Source: Pseudomonadota bacterium (lineage in GTDB: Bacteria > Pseudomonadota > Alphaproteobacteria > Rhizobiales > Xanthobacteraceae). Taken from it: 6,480 nucleotides of DNA. Numbering within the stretch: position 1 is the stretch's first letter; each line of letters opens with the position of its first letter. Below the pieces are notes generated by a model that saw only the letters and a program-made list of their open reading frames with translations, made no database searches and was not told the origin of the DNA. Both the position numbers and the translations under genes were made by a program. The stretch is taken from positions 1-6,480 of the forward strand of contig JAKAMD010000205.1 of NCBI GenBank assembly GCA_021823875.1, given 5' to 3'. Of the stretch, positions 6,471-6,480 are shown piece after piece.

Positions 6471-6480
6471 AAATCTATCT

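Overview
This window looks like chromosomal DNA from a GC-rich alphaproteobacterium, probably of the Hyphomicrobiales (Rhodopseudomonas/Bradyrhizobium-like). That placement rests on GC-biased third codon positions, a hopanoid-associated phosphorylase gene, a LIV-type uptake operon and FixK/FNR-like boxes. It is an inference from gene content, not from a database match.

Layout. Positions 1-95 hold the 5' end of a leftward gene for an exported protein: only its signal peptide is visible. After a 177 bp divergent gap comes a rightward gene for a PNP/MTAN-fold phosphorylase recognised as HpnG (273-968), the adenosylhopane-processing step of extended hopanoid synthesis. Positions 969-1473 hold no convincing gene. 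This gap contains a TTGAC-N4-GTCAA palindrome and two smaller dyads. From 1474 to 6216 runs a complete five-gene ABC importer of the branched-chain amino acid/amide (HAAT) type, ordered binding protein, LivG-like ATPase, LivF-like ATPase, LivM-like permease, LivH-like permease. ATGA overlaps join the two ATPases and join the two permeases. A GC-rich stem-loop region separates the binding protein from the rest. Just beyond the operon, on the opposite strand, is a gene remnant (6239-6439) of a SpoIIAA-like/STAS-SEC14 protein, broken at both ends. A second copy of the TTGAC-N4-GTCAA palindrome overlaps its broken 5' edge.

How the parts work together. The binding protein would capture a small ligand in the periplasm and deliver it to the LivM/LivH channel, with the two ATPases powering import. 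The ligand cannot be read from the sequence. The channel and LivG-like subunits depart from the usual family motifs at several points, which argues for a divergent HAAT subfamily. The palindrome upstream of the operon suggests control by a CRP/FNR-superfamily regulator (FixK/FNR/NnrR-like), possibly linking uptake to oxygen or nitrogen-oxide status.

I see no RNA gene, CRISPR array, insertion sequence or clearly new system. The observations most worth following are the paired palindromes and the doubly truncated remnant.
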